Shown: positions 1-10,183 of the stretch, one piece after another
Numbering within the stretch: position 1 is the first letter of the stretch
Layout: every line of letters begins with the position of its first letter
Assembly (NCBI GenBank): GCA_037176845.1
Contig: JAYKXP010000266.1
Span: forward strand, 1 to 41,982
Direction: 5' to 3'
From: Paramarasmius palmivorus
Taxonomy: Eukaryota; Basidiomycota; Agaricomycetes; Agaricales; Marasmiaceae
DNA: 41,982 nt
Notes under the pieces: generated by a model
Seen by the model: the letters and a program-made list of their open reading frames with translations, nothing else
What the model was told of the DNA's origin: nothing
Database searches by the model: none
Program-made: the position numbers and the translations under genes

Positions 1-1167
1 TCCCTGCCAAACCAAGCAGGTCAGGTGAAAATCACTTCGATTTATGCACCAGTGCTTACCTTCCATTCCAGTTAAGATACCTGAGCTCCTGCGCCTTCAG
101 GGCAAGCTCTCCGGAGCTGCATCCCCTTCCCTATCCAGCCGGGGTCAGATATAGGCCAAAGTAGCAGCGTTGAAGTCGTCAAGCGTGTAAGGCTGCGCTT
201 TTTTTGCGCTAGACACCGAGCACGTAGCCGGAAACCTGGACCTCCTGATCTCGACGTGCTGCTTCTTCCTCCGCCTTTGCCCTCTTTCATCTCTGTCTTC
301 CGGCGTTTTCTTCTTTGACGTGAGGTGAGCCGGATGGGCACATTGTCTTCTGCTCTGGAAGCAGGAGCCGGCGGCATTCGATTGGCTGGCGGGTCGAACC
401 AGCTCACTAGGGGCTCAGCTCATTGTTCCAGAACTAGATCTTCATCTAGGAAGTTACCGGCGTCTTCCTCCCTCAGTCGATTCGCATTCTCGTTTCCAGG
501 CAGCCCCAAGATCGAAGAGCAGAAGTGCATCGCTCGCAGTTTGAGCCCTGGCGCGAAGTTACAGCAGAAGTTAGACACGCGCTTCGTTCCGTGGAACCAG
601 AGGCGAAGAGAAGCACGCGCGTAGTCTGAGGCCGGCCCTTTGATAGGCTTACGCGCTCAGACCATCGTGTGAGGAGGCGTGCATGCGGTTTATTCAGCGT
701 AAGTCTGTGGGCCGGCCCTATTGATTGGCTTTACGCACCCAGATCATCGTGAAGAAACCAAGTAGGCAGCAATTAAAGCACACACCGTTAAACGCCATGT
801 TGAAAAGCCTTGAATGGGCCAAGGAGATAGATGGGACACAAGATGGCGGGAAGAAGATGCGCTGGCAGTGGGAAAGAAGAAACCCGGGTCGCAATGACAC
901 ACGGTCTAGTCGCAGAGTAACGTGATCGCTTCATCCTACTTCTCCTCCATGGGCTCGGAGATCTGCTTTGTCAAATTCAACTGGGCTGTGTGAGCTTCTT
1001 TCTTTGTTTCAACTCCTTTCATTAATTCTCTTGTCAGGGACGTAGCCGAAATTTTGGGAGATGAGGGCTCACAAATCAACATGTATGAGGTAGCCGCGGT
1101 GCGTACGCTCATTCCCGCCATGTCGCCAGTCTGACACCAATTTCTATCGAAGCGGTTTGGAATAGAC
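1..1167. other. 5' flank, no gene recognised
   Basis: No reading frame here shows a domain I recognise. Open frames exist on both strands (325-624 plus, 72-407 minus), but they overlap each other and are rich in Ser, Arg and Gly without family features. The only clear structure is the direct repeat at 624-752. The sequence could be the flank or a UTR of a gene starting left of the window. Confidence 0.4.
624..752. repeat. Two-copy direct repeat, period 79 bp
   Basis: A block of about 50 bp starting GTCTG at 624 recurs at 703. Both copies contain GGCCGGCCCT, then a TTGATAGGCTT-like stretch, then ACGC and CAGAYCATCGTG. They differ by a few substitutions and single-base indels. The repeat contains a FseI-like GGCCGGCC palindrome. 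No coding role is evident. Confidence 0.7.
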
Positions 1168-1833
1168 ATGTTCGAGCCGCCGTTGGCCTCAGACCCCGTG
1201 GTTGCTGCTAGGAGGAAGAGAAGAAAGGAGGAGAAAAAGGCAAAGCAGGAAAGGAGAGCGCAGAGGTTGCGGCTGAGAGGGATGGCAATGGCAAGCGCTA
1301 CGCTACGTCCTTCCGACAAACCACAGGATGTCATTGACCTCACAAACGACGCTACCTATCAAAACCCAATCGACCTCACTGCAGATATAGATTCAGATCG
1401 CGGCCCCGGAAACGATGTCAGCATGGAGGCCCCTTCCACAACGCCCATAGGCACTACATTTCCTCAAGACGCCGACCAATCGTCAACTTCTGTAGCCTCC
1501 AGGTCCGGCTCTAAACGTGAAGCGGAGGTTATTGAGATTACAGACTCTGAGCAGGAAGATGGAGACATCGATGCAGAGGTATTTTCCAGCACCCATCAAA
1601 TCTTCTCAGCTAACTCGTTCGCTAGGCCGAGAGCCCCCTCCTTCGACAAGCTGGTCGTTCGTTCGTTTCCTCTCACCGCAGTACTGAAGGCCTTGACGAG
1701 TGGCATTTCTGATATACCAGCCTTTTACGGACATTTTCGATTCATCCACTACTACTTTTCTAGTACTTATGTTAGAGCACTCTGCATCATGTCGACACTT
1801 GGTCGACAATGCGCAACGAGTCATGTTATTTAA
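1168..1833 (+). CDS. Protein with three SUMO-interacting-type motifs
   Basis: The frame opens with a strongly basic segment (RRKRRKEEKKAKQERRAQR, about residues 15-33), likely a nuclear localisation signal or coiled region. Three hydrophobic-acidic motifs follow: VIDLTND near residue 56, PIDLTADID near 68 and EVIEITDSEQED near 125. These match the SUMO-interacting motif pattern (V/I-x-V/I-V/I or V/I-D-L-T, flanked by acidic or Ser residues) seen in SUMO-targeted ubiquitin ligases and SUMO-binding nuclear proteins. No RING or other enzymatic domain is visible. After about residue 135 (GATGCAGAG followed by GTATTT at about 1580) the sequence stops looking protein-like. The real gene may splice there, so the 3' end is uncertain. 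The role is inferred from the motifs only. Confidence 0.55.
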   Translation: MFEPPLASDPVVAARRKRRKEEKKAKQERRAQRLRLRGMAMASATLRPSDKPQDVIDLTNDATYQNPIDLTADIDSDRGPGNDVSMEAPSTTPIGTTFPQDADQSSTSVASRSGSKREAEVIEITDSEQEDGDIDAEVFSSTHQIFSANSFARPRAPSFDKLVVRSFPLTAVLKALTSGISDIPAFYGHFRFIHYYFSSTYVRALCIMSTLGRQCATSHVI

Positions 1834-2234
1834 TTAAATCACGACGCATACCCGGTTCCTGTAGCCTCTTACTACGCTCTACCATTGCCCTCTCCCAGTT
1901 CTGACACCCTGGTCAACTTATATGAAACCATTATGCCCATCGCACCTCAATACAACCCGCTTGCATCCCGCTGTTTGCCTTCGTCATCCAAGAAAGTCTA
2001 CGATAGACTTGTCAGATCTCAGCTCTAGTACCGTAACACCGATGGCTCATTAATGCGCCCATTCCTTGGAACTCAGGTTCTTGCTCTGCTTGGTTCTAGC
2101 TCGGCCCTGTCTTGGTCTCATGAACGAATGCATGACGGCTTGGTCTGACTCATCATTGCCCTAGACATCGTGAGAAACAGTCATGGGGCTATGCGTTCTT
2201 GTTTGGCAACATTCCTTTGTGACCTTCCCTCACC
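1834..2234. other. Short intergenic stretch
   Basis: A short plus-strand frame around 1921-2028 (starting YETIMPIAPQYNP) looks mildly protein-like and could be a further exon of the upstream gene, but I could not join it with convincing splice sites. Otherwise nothing is recognised. It contains the promoter and 5' UTR of the HNH gene. Confidence 0.35.
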
Positions 2235-3845
2235 ATGGCCACTTCAACCAGGACGACCCCAGAACCCTCATCCGAACCGCCAGATCCTGCACAGCTTCTA
2301 CCTGAAGAGGAGTTTCCTACCTTTACTGTTCACTGCAATATCTCCGTTCCAGGCTCAGAGAAACACACAGTAGTCAGGCAGCACCTGAAGCTCAGAATCC
2401 CACTCGTCATTGCCTCTACTGTCACCAATCATACCCTTCGATGGCTGCGCTACCTACTGTGGTGTATAGTTCCTACGAATGGAACGCTTAAACACAACGG
2501 AAGAGCACTCAAGGTTGGAAGCTCGTATTTGCCAAGCCAGGGCGATGTTTTTTACTACAAAGTCGGTGAGCACAGGAGCACATTTGTACTGGCATTCTCT
2601 AATAATGGTCAAACAGATTACAGGAAAGGCTTCATTGCAGATCCTCAAGCTATGCTGGAGCGCACCAGTGTCGACGACGATAAGCAGTCCAGGGATCCAA
2701 CTTTCTGTTACAAAGTGCTCCACCGTGACGAAAAAGAAATCATGCTCGCTGGGAGCTCCTTGAGGTACCCCTACTGCGTTGTTTCGGAGTGCCTGACCTT
2801 GCCCTTGCCCACGCTGGACTTCGAAACTCACGCCAACGGATGCCATGCCATACACCTCATACCGCATAGCAAGGGCGACAAGGTAAGGCTTCAAAGTTCA
2901 GAATACACTTAGACTCAGCTTAACTCATTGAAAGTACATTTCGTTCATGACAGGAGGAAGCATTCGCAGGATAGATGACGTTCGCAACGGCCTTCTTGTG
3001 ACAAAGCAGCTCCACTCATATCTGGGAGAGATGAAGGAGAATGGCCAGAAAATACCTCCGGTGTGTGCTTTTTTGAGGGTGAGTCATTTTGCCACCGCCG
3101 TAGGCCCCAGCTGAGTTCTTCCTAGGTCCCCAACCAATTTATGACCAGGTCACATGTGAAGATTTCTGATAAGGAGGCCGACAGAGAAAAGCTTCCCTCT
3201 GATCCAGGCGAAAGAATCGTCAAATTTCACGTGCTATCGTTGATATACAAGTTTTTCGTTGGCCCTCTATCTGACGCGTTGAAGGCGGAAACGGAGATAT
3301 GGGACGGGAAGCTAACCAGGCAGCCGCTTCGTGAGCACTATACCAAGCGCGTGCCGGACAACCTATTGGACTACCACTACGGGTGTGTGGCGCTTGCTGC
3401 ATTTGCCGAAAAGGGACAGGCCTACGACGACTTCACCAAGGTTGTACAGGACATCTACCAGCTTGGCGGCGGACCCTATGTTAACTATAGCTCCTCCGAG
3501 CGAGACGAGGATGAAGACGGTGTCGACGATGATGAGGATGGCGACTACGATCAGGGCGGCGGTCGATCCAGTAGAAGTGGAGGGGGCAAGAAAGGCGGAG
3601 GGGGCAAGAAGGGCAGAGGAGGCAAGAAGGGCGGAGGAGGTAAGAAAGGCGGAGGAAGCAAGAAATCGAGAGGAGTAGGGAAGGGAAGTAAGCCAGCAGG
3701 TCAACATCAACAGGCAAACGACGGACAACTTGGTCTCGTTGATACCCTCTGGGCTTTGGCTTCTGTCATGAGAGAGTCAAGGGAGGTCGAGGAAAGAGTT
3801 CATGCCGTCAATGCATGGAGAACAGGCATCCCCGCCGGGGTCTAA
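2235..3845 (+). CDS. HNH_2-type nuclease domain protein
   Basis: Three exons fit in frame: 2235-2882, 2935-3078 and 3126-3845. The introns, 2883-2934 and 3079-3125, have GT-AG ends, and the product is about 503 residues. The HNH core lies across exons 1 and 2: CVVSE, then AIHLIPHSKGDKYI, then IDDVRNGLLVTKQLHSYLG. This is the His / Asn / His arrangement of the HNH_2 family, which is widespread in Agaricomycetes. Exon 3 adds a helical region, an acidic run (DEDEDGVDDDEDGDYD) and a Gly-Lys repeat (units of GGGGKK at about 3585-3680) that may bind nucleic acid. The start ATG at 2235 lies in a good context and gives a Ser/Pro-rich N-terminus. Substrate and role are unknown. These proteins are often multi-copy and may be domesticated or selfish nucleases. 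Confidence 0.75.
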
Positions 3846-3889
3846 ATTGCCCCCATCTCACTCCGTATGCCTTTCATAGCCGGTACCCC

Positions 3890-4506
3890 ATGTACAGTAA
3901 TGCCATATTGTCGAAGCAGAACCTCGTGGACGTTTTACTGAATTACCCAGGCCCACATTGCTCCTTCATTGCACATCTGATGATCTCTCTCATTGAAGAT
4001 GAACGTGCTTTGGAAAACTGGGTTTCATTCAGGCATATTATTTGTATCTGTCTTTATCAACACTAACTCGAACTGAACCACAGTAATTCGCCCCCAGAGA
4101 TGTCGATGGAAGCCGATCCTGCAAACGATTACCTCACACCTCCGCCATGTGCTCAGCCTCGTATTCTGCTATCGCCATCGTACAAGCCAGAAGCAGAACT
4201 CAGTGATGAGATTATTGTGGTACAGTACATACGTCGGAAGGGGGAAACGCTTGAGGTCCTATGTGCGAGACTCAAGTACGTGGCCCTTCTATCACTAATT
4301 TCACACACCTATATGTCACTTCTAGTCCATGTAGCTTCTCGGACGGTGTTTCTCAACCAAAACGCAACTTAGATAGCAGCTTTCGAAAGGGCTGCTCGAA
4401 TTGTTCAGGCCATGTGTTCGTAGAAGCTACTGAGGCTGATGGTCAGCCATCCAAGCGAAGGAAAACCGAGTCTCATTACTCCCAAAGCTCCAACGTCACC
4501 GTGTAG
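3890..4506 (+). CDS. Small unrecognised protein, exon structure tentative
   Basis: Two exons near the 3' end are well supported. A frame from about 4085 (NSPPEMSMEADPANDYL) ends at 4275. A GTACGT...TAG intron (4276-4325) then leads to a second exon ending at 4506, with a Cys pair (CSNC) and a basic patch (SKRRKTES). A possible first exon from ATG 3890 (MYSNAILSKQNLVDVLLNY) lies upstream, but its splice junction to 4085-4100 is unclear in phase. It may be a separate gene just downstream of the HNH gene, or a lost extension of it. No domain is recognised. Confidence 0.4.
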
Positions 4507-4897
4507 ATCTCTCAGATGTCAGTTGACCAGATTAAACGTGTGGTTTTGTTGCAGAAGGTTTCGTAGATCTTGCACATACGAAGAACCGTCACTGGGCTGC
4601 TCGCGTTTGCTTAAGATACTTTTCTTGTACGATACTATATTAGCTATTAATAACTTGGCAGCGTACCTAGCCCTTACCAACCCTTACTGATTCGAAGGTG
4701 CTACCGCACTCATCTATAATAACTTTTCCCCCTCAGAATCAGGTTCTAGTTTCTTGTTGTACAATATAGCCATTCTCCAGGAACTCCATTCTTGAAAACC
4801 CTATTTTTGAAAACATTCGGAAAGAGCGCCAAATTGAGTTCCACGTGACAAGGTTGTGCACGTTCCTCGGACCATTTCCCTCCTGTTCCCACGACTG
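4507..4897. other. Gap between the small gene and the KDZ promoter
   Basis: No gene is seen. The stretch contains TTTTTGAAAAC at 4804-4814 and a related TTCTTGAAAACCC just before it. The same 11-mer recurs twice beyond the transposase gene (9255-9265, 9287-9297), so the left end of the KDZ transposon probably lies here. I could not define an exact inverted repeat terminus. Confidence 0.4.
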
Positions 4898-4900
4898 CTT

Positions 4901-4944
4901 CCAATCAACAAACCACCATGAGGTAGCGACCGGCCACATAAAAG
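4901..4944 (+). promoter_or_regulatory. CCAAT and TATA-like boxes of the KDZ transposase
   Basis: A CCAAT box (CCAATCAA, 4901) and a TATA-like CATAAAAG (4937-4944) lie 50-93 bp before the ATG at 4994. A pyrimidine-rich stretch (TTCCTCTCCCCCAGTTCTCAG) follows, typical of fungal core promoters. Confidence 0.4.
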
Positions 4945-4993
4945 GTCTGTAGCTTTCACATTCCTCTCCCCCAGTTCTCAGTTCTCAGGCCTC

Positions 4994-7900
4994 ATGTCTA
5001 GTAAGCGACATCGAAAGCAAGCTCCCTCTCTTTCTCAATACTCCCTGGAAGACCTCGACTTGTCTGATGGAGAAGTTCCTAGCAAGAAGACTAAAATTCT
5101 GGCGTCGGTCGTTACGTCCTCCATCTCTGCGGATAGACGTCGAGTGACCACAGTACCCCTCAAAATGAGACCTCCAGTGTCTTCCTCCGAGCAAGATACA
5201 TCGTCCGCTCCCAGTCAGAGCCTTTCAGAAGGGATCGCCGACATGCACGTTGACGAAGTCTACGACGATATTCAGACTATAGATGGGGGTCTTTATTCAA
5301 CTTCTGGGGATAAGATTCCGGCACAAACAAAACTTAATAAACGCAAACGGACAACCGATGCGGTGAGCTGAGCCTCTCCTAACGCGTGGAAGGTGTGCTG
5401 ACCGAATATGTAGGGAGATAATCTTGATTGGATGAACCTTCGCGACGAATATCTCCGTATAATTATGGTGGGAGAGGGCCATGGGGACAATGCAAAGGAC
5501 TGCTGTCGTCGATGCAAGAAGAAGGGACATTTACCGCAATACCGATGCCGCGACTGCTTTTCAATGGAGCTGATGTGCAAAGGGTGCATTGTCGACCTTC
5601 ATCGGGAGCGACCTTTAGACGTGACACAGGTCTGGCCGCTCTTTTACGTCCTTTCACACTAGCTAATGTTCCTTCAGTTTTGGAACAGGAGGTTCTTTCA
5701 ACGTGTTTCTCTTGAAAGTCTTGGCCTCGTCGTTCAATTGGGACACACATCCAATACTCCTTGTCCGGCCCCAAATACGAGCGCTCCCGCCAACTTTACC
5801 GTCCTTCACACCAATGGTTTCCATCGAGTTCGCATTCAATACTGCGAATGTGGGAACGCTGGTAGCCTCGCTCACATGCACCAACAGCTTTTACGACACG
5901 AGTGGTATCCGGCTACCGCAAAGGTCCCCAAGACTGCATTTACCTTTCGGTTACTAGAGCATTTCCACACCATGACTCTAGTGGGCAAAGTGACGGCGTA
6001 TGACTACTATCGTGGACTGGAAAACCTTACAGATAACGCGGGCAGCTTCTCGTTCAAGGTTGCTTTTTTTATGTCGTTAATCTGACCTAGTTCACTGACT
6101 CACTTTGTAGAAACGATACGCCCAGTTCAGGAGGGCTATTCGACAGTGGCGCCACCTCAAGTTGTTGAAGCGAGGAGGTCGAGGGAATGATGGTGTGAGA
6201 GATATTAGCGAAACACGCCCCGGAGAGCTTGCTGTGATTTGCCCGGCATGTCCACGTCCTGGTATCAACTTACCAGATAACTGGCTTCAGGCAAGCTCTC
6301 AGCAAAGGTACGATACAAGCCATGAAGTCTCTACTTTGTACTGAGGAAACTAGGTTCATATACAGGCTCTTTCTTGCAGTAGACGCCTGCTTCCGTCTTA
6401 AACGGAAGCTGGTTTCAAACGAAGATGCCGATCCGGCTTTGGGACTGGGTTTGCTTACCTGGTTGAGGACGGTCGCTATAGAGAGTACCTCCGGGATATG
6501 ACTAATGAAACAGAGGTGATGTGCTGCATCATTTCAGACTACATGGAGCTCACCTGAAGTAGATGTCTACTTGCTCCGGCCTTGCAGCTCTCGATCATGC
6601 CAACTCGAGGAATGCTCGAGGCAACTACTCTTCGTCTGGCGTGGGGCTAGGCTGCTGTGCTCGGCACGAGTTCATTCAGCCCAACGGTGTCGGAGATTTG
6701 CAAAAAGGAGAAAGGTTTGTGCTCTTTTGTCAAAACTAAGCACCGCTAACTCATATGCTATCCAGATACTGCAATATCGATTGGATTATTGCCTGCATAC
6801 TTGGACATCACAGCCCTGATCTTGACGTGTGCCTCTCGTATGACATCTGCTGTCAATACTGTCGTCGGTTTATCGAGCGAATAATGGGGCTGCCTGTGGA
6901 CGTTCGGCCTAAAGCACTTGCCGACTTCTTATTCGTCATACCAAAACTGCATGTGTATGGGCATACTATCAAATGTCAGCTCAACTTTTCCCTCAACTAT
7001 GCGCTTGGTGTTGGCCGAACAGATGGTGAGGGGGTGGAAAGAAATTGGGCTGGCCAGGGCCCTATCGCAACCAGCACCATTGAAATGGGTCCTGGGTCCA
7101 GACACGACACTCTGGACGATCACTGGAGCTTCTGGAACTGGCAAAAGTTGTTAGGATTGGGTAGGTTTTCTTTTGATTTGAACATGCATATCACTGAGGC
7201 TCTGGTCAGGTGTGCTGTTGCTTCGTAGGCTTAAACTTGCTGTCCAGTGGGCCGCCATTCAAGAAGAACTGCATCGAGCTCAAACAATAAACCAGGCCGC
7301 TCGAGCTCCGACGTGGAAGAAGGCCGTTCACGACTTTGAGGCTGACAAGACTAGCCCAAATCCATACGAGTTTCCAAAAAAAGGTGCGTGTGTTTTCGCT
7401 GCTCAGCTGGCAGCCCGTTCACCCTATCACGCAGGTCTTACAATCCAGGAGGTTCGCGTACAGCTTGCTCGAGAGGAGTACTCCAGCTTGAGCGCTGACC
7501 AGGCAGTGCTAGATGAGGCATTGCTCGATGATGAACGCTTATCAACTAAAGGCCCCACTGAGCTATTGCTTTCGGCTTTCGATATAGAGGAAAAGCAGTG
7601 GGTGTTGTTCTACTCTTTATGGCAAGTCCTGACTAGCTCCGCAGGCGTCAGCTCCGAGAGTCACGGCTACTGAAAAAGATGGGCTATACTCTCAAGCAAG
7701 TGGGCGATATACTTGATAAGCAAATGCGGCTCAGAAAAATTACTTCAAGATTCTACAACCAGCAGGACCACTTGATGCCCATTGTGCGTTCTTTGCGTCA
7801 GTCAAAACCCATCAATCCCGACGAGGTGGAGGCCATGCCCCTCTTTCTACCTTCTTCACTCTCCCCGGAGCAACTTGCTGCCTGCCCTGCTGCGGACTTC

Positions 7901-8981
7901 GCCAAGATAGAGCTCAGGCTTCGAGAAGCGCAGTGCTCTGAGGCCTTGGATGAGCTACGAAATCAGCTTCTGGTCACATCCCGTCTTCGCACCTATAAAA
8001 GCGCTCAAGCGAGGCATCAAGGTCGGCTTCGGCGCTCATCCAAGCTAATGCAGCTGAGCGAGTCCAAGTGTCGTTTACATGCATCTCGATACCAGAATGC
8101 TTGGGAGGCTATAAGGATGCTTCGTGGAGGAGATCCTAATGCCGTTCCATGGAGAAAGCTATTGTCAACAGACATCCGGTGCATGGAAGATGCTGAGGAT
8201 AGAGCAATTGGAGTTCCAAGAAAGAAGCTGGGAAATAAGACCCACAGTGTTGGCAAGGAGAAAGCGGAAGAGGTTATGGGGCGTTCACTTGAGGAGGAGG
8301 TGGACATGAACATGGATGAGGAAGCGAGTGAAGATGACGATGGCCAGGAGGGTTTTGGTGACGAGGATGAAGAGGGCGACAATGAAGACGAAGATGACGA
8401 TGACGATGAGGGCAACAATGAGCTGGAGGTGGAGCCAGAGGCAGCAGATAAGAGGTGGAGAACAAAGAGAGATGAGATGTTGAAAAAGACTGGCGAGGGC
8501 TATCGTGGCACATCTTGGATATGGTGGGCCGCCGACGGAGGAGGTTTTGCTTCAGACGAAAGTCTATATGCTGGTACGCACTTTTCCTTTGCTGTATTTG
8601 TCTCATCAAGCTAAACTATCAGCAGGGCTCCGCGTGGAGTGGGCGAAGTCTTATGCCAGGCTCCGACGTTGGCAAGAGGAGACTCAGCTGGTCACAGAAG
8701 AGATGAGGAGGACCATCAAGTCCCTAATATGGTCTGCTACTCAGTGGGAAATAAGGGCGAGCGTTCCCAGTTTTCAGGGCGCTCATGCGGAAGGGGCCTC
8801 TGCATATGCGTACAGGCAAGCCTCAATGTACCGGCATCTGGCAGCATCTTTCGCCACGCAATGGAAAAAACAATCGGCAAAGTCTAGCTTGCAGGAAGGT
8901 ATCTCCAGCGAGTCTGAAGACGTGACTGAAGATGCACTGCGACTTTCACTGAGTGGAGAGGAAAGTGATCTGGAGCAGTGA
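4994..8981 (+). CDS. KDZ transposase with CxC2 domain, one frameshift
   Basis: Eleven exons can be read: 4994-5362, 5414-5629, 5678-6058, 6111-6307, 6366-6515, 6563-6714, 6766-7160, 7210-7383, 7435-7597, 7645-8573 and 8626-8981. Their summed length is one base short of a multiple of three. The break is at about 6448-6453, where the frame passes from DPALGLG into AYLVEDGRYREYL only if one T is restored. The N-terminal CxC2 cysteine cluster spans about residues 153-195 (CCRRC, YRCRDC, LMCKGC). KDZ catalytic-core blocks follow: VDACFRLKR (6382), YDICCQY (6840), KLHVYGHTIKCQ (6945) and RTDGEGVERNWAG (7015). The C-terminus has an Asp/Glu run (8290-8430) and GYRGTSWIWWAADGGG, followed by a helical tail. 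The product would be about 1160 aa, as expected for the family. The enzyme mobilises its own element. This copy is nearly intact, so the frameshift is recent or a sequencing error. Confidence 0.85.
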
Positions 8982-9036
8982 TCCACAAGGTGCGTTTTGT
9001 TCCGTCTGAGAAAGCTCATTATCTAAAACCCATCCA

Positions 9037-9245
9037 TTTTCAATAAGTCAGGTCCTCGGGTTGTTTTCAATAATGTCACATCCTCGTATCAGGTGAGCTC
9101 TTCTCCCTAGCCTCGTTATTGAAAACTAACTGTCATTTTTGATAAATCAGGTCCTCGGCCTGTTTTTGATAACGAAGTAAGCTCCTCTCCCCCGCCTCAT
9201 TATCAAAAACTAACTATTATTTTTGATAAACCAGAGGTTTTGGGT
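9037..9245. repeat. Imperfect tandem repeat with TTGATAA/TTATCAA pairs
   Basis: A 99-bp unit runs from TTTTCAATAAGTCAGGTC (9037) and recurs as TTTTTGATAAATCAGGTC (9136), then as a partial third copy TTTTTGATAAACCAG (9219). AGGTCCTCGG occurs at 9050 and 9149. Each unit begins with TTGATAA-like sequence and ends with TTATYRAAAACTAACT, so each can fold on itself. This is probably the subterminal region of the KDZ element. Confidence 0.65.
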
Positions 9246-9674
9246 TTGGGCTGTTTTTTGAAAACTACTTGATCTGTCTTTGATTGTTTTTGAAAACATG
9301 GTTTCCGCACTTGATCCATCTTTTGTATAACAACTGTACTGTTACCAGCATGAAGTAGATTTTTGAAAATATTGGGAATGTATTAATGTAAAACATAATA
9401 GCAATAGAAGCATCCGCGTTTTTTGTAATAAGGCCCCCGACATATATCGGGCATTTTTGTAAAAAGCTAGCGTGCACGGATGTAGCGATGCCCTGTTTAG
9501 ACGCCTATCCTCTGTGCGCACTGACCACCATGATTGAACACTTTTGTCGTCGCTCCAACCTCCTGCCCTAACAATCCTTTTGAACATTCAAGCATGAAAC
9601 ATGGTCTTTTCCGAGCACGTTGATTAGCCTCTCGGGTTCCTACACACATACCGCCTTTATGCCTCCTCATCATT
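9246..9674. other. AT-rich flank between the two transposons
   Basis: Two TTTTTGAAAAC motifs and several related TTTTGWAAA stretches lie at 9255-9480. A short palindrome, CCCGACATATATCGGG, is at about 9436. No gene is seen. The last 8 bp (TCATCATT, 9667-9674) are the candidate target duplication of the next element. Confidence 0.4.
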
Positions 9675-10183
9675 GGGACAGCCGCTGGTCAAAAAACAGG
9701 AATTGAGACGTCCACAAAAAACAGGGATTGAAATGATCCCCTTTTGGGAACATCCCTGTTTTCGGTGTACGACTCTCTCTTTCTTTCTTCCTGTCATCCT
9801 AACTTTACGCTACGTTACTCAAAATTCTTTTCTTTGAACATCCCCAAAATCCAGGTATGTTCTCATTTCCTAGCCGACGAGAAAAAAGAGACATAACATC
9901 CCTAAAAAACAGGTATCATCTCATCATATAAAGGAGCTGGGTCTGAGTTGGCTCCCATGACATCCTTTTCCCCTCATACCGTCACTATGCTTGTCCGCCG
10001 CTCGGTTTGCTTGACGTCGCGGACATCGACGCGTGCCGTTGCATGCGCAGTGCTCGGCACTGGCGCTACTCTTCCCCGTGCCGCGTCCGTGAGCGCTTGG
10101 GCGCTAATAGCCGAGCCGTGCCGCTACCATCGCAACATACAGTAGATTATAGGTCGTATGCATAGATTAATGTAGCAAGTAGA
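9675..10183 (+). repeat. Left 509-bp inverted-repeat arm
   Basis: The arm carries repeated AAAACAGG-type motifs near its outer end (about 9693, 9718, 9907, and inverted at 9767), likely transposase-binding sites. Further in is a TATAAA (9927-9932), then a 62-codon open frame from ATG 9957 to about 10145, rich in Arg, Ser, Thr and Ala. That frame is duplicated in the other arm. I do not call it a gene, because the arm copies match over non-coding sequence just as well. Confidence 0.8.

Larger units (their letters stand above)
4800..9300 (+). mobile_element. KDZ-class DNA transposon, ends approximate
   Basis: The element carries a CxC2-KDZ transposase gene. TTTTTGAAAAC motifs occur near both sides (4804, 9255, 9287), which would suit subterminal transposase-binding repeats. 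No clean terminal inverted repeat or target duplication was found by eye, so the limits given are only the outermost shared motifs. The right flank also holds the 99-bp repeat array at 9037-9245. KDZ (Kyakuja-Dileera-Zisupton) elements are abundant in Agaricomycetes. Confidence 0.6.

Noticed and set aside
3363..3728. 121-codon minus-strand frame rich in Leu, Ala and Ser that looks membrane-like
   Set aside because: Antisense of the Gly-Lys repeat and acidic run of the HNH gene. The hydrophobicity is a by-product of the repeat.
8017..8418. Ser-rich 133-codon minus-strand frame
   Set aside because: It is the antisense of the Asp/Glu run of the KDZ transposase, an expected shadow of GAT/GAG/GAC codons.
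9948..10145. 65-codon frame present in both arms of the long inverted repeat
   Set aside because: The two copies are kept similar by the repeat itself, matches are as strong in non-coding arm sequence, and most differences inside the frame change amino acids.
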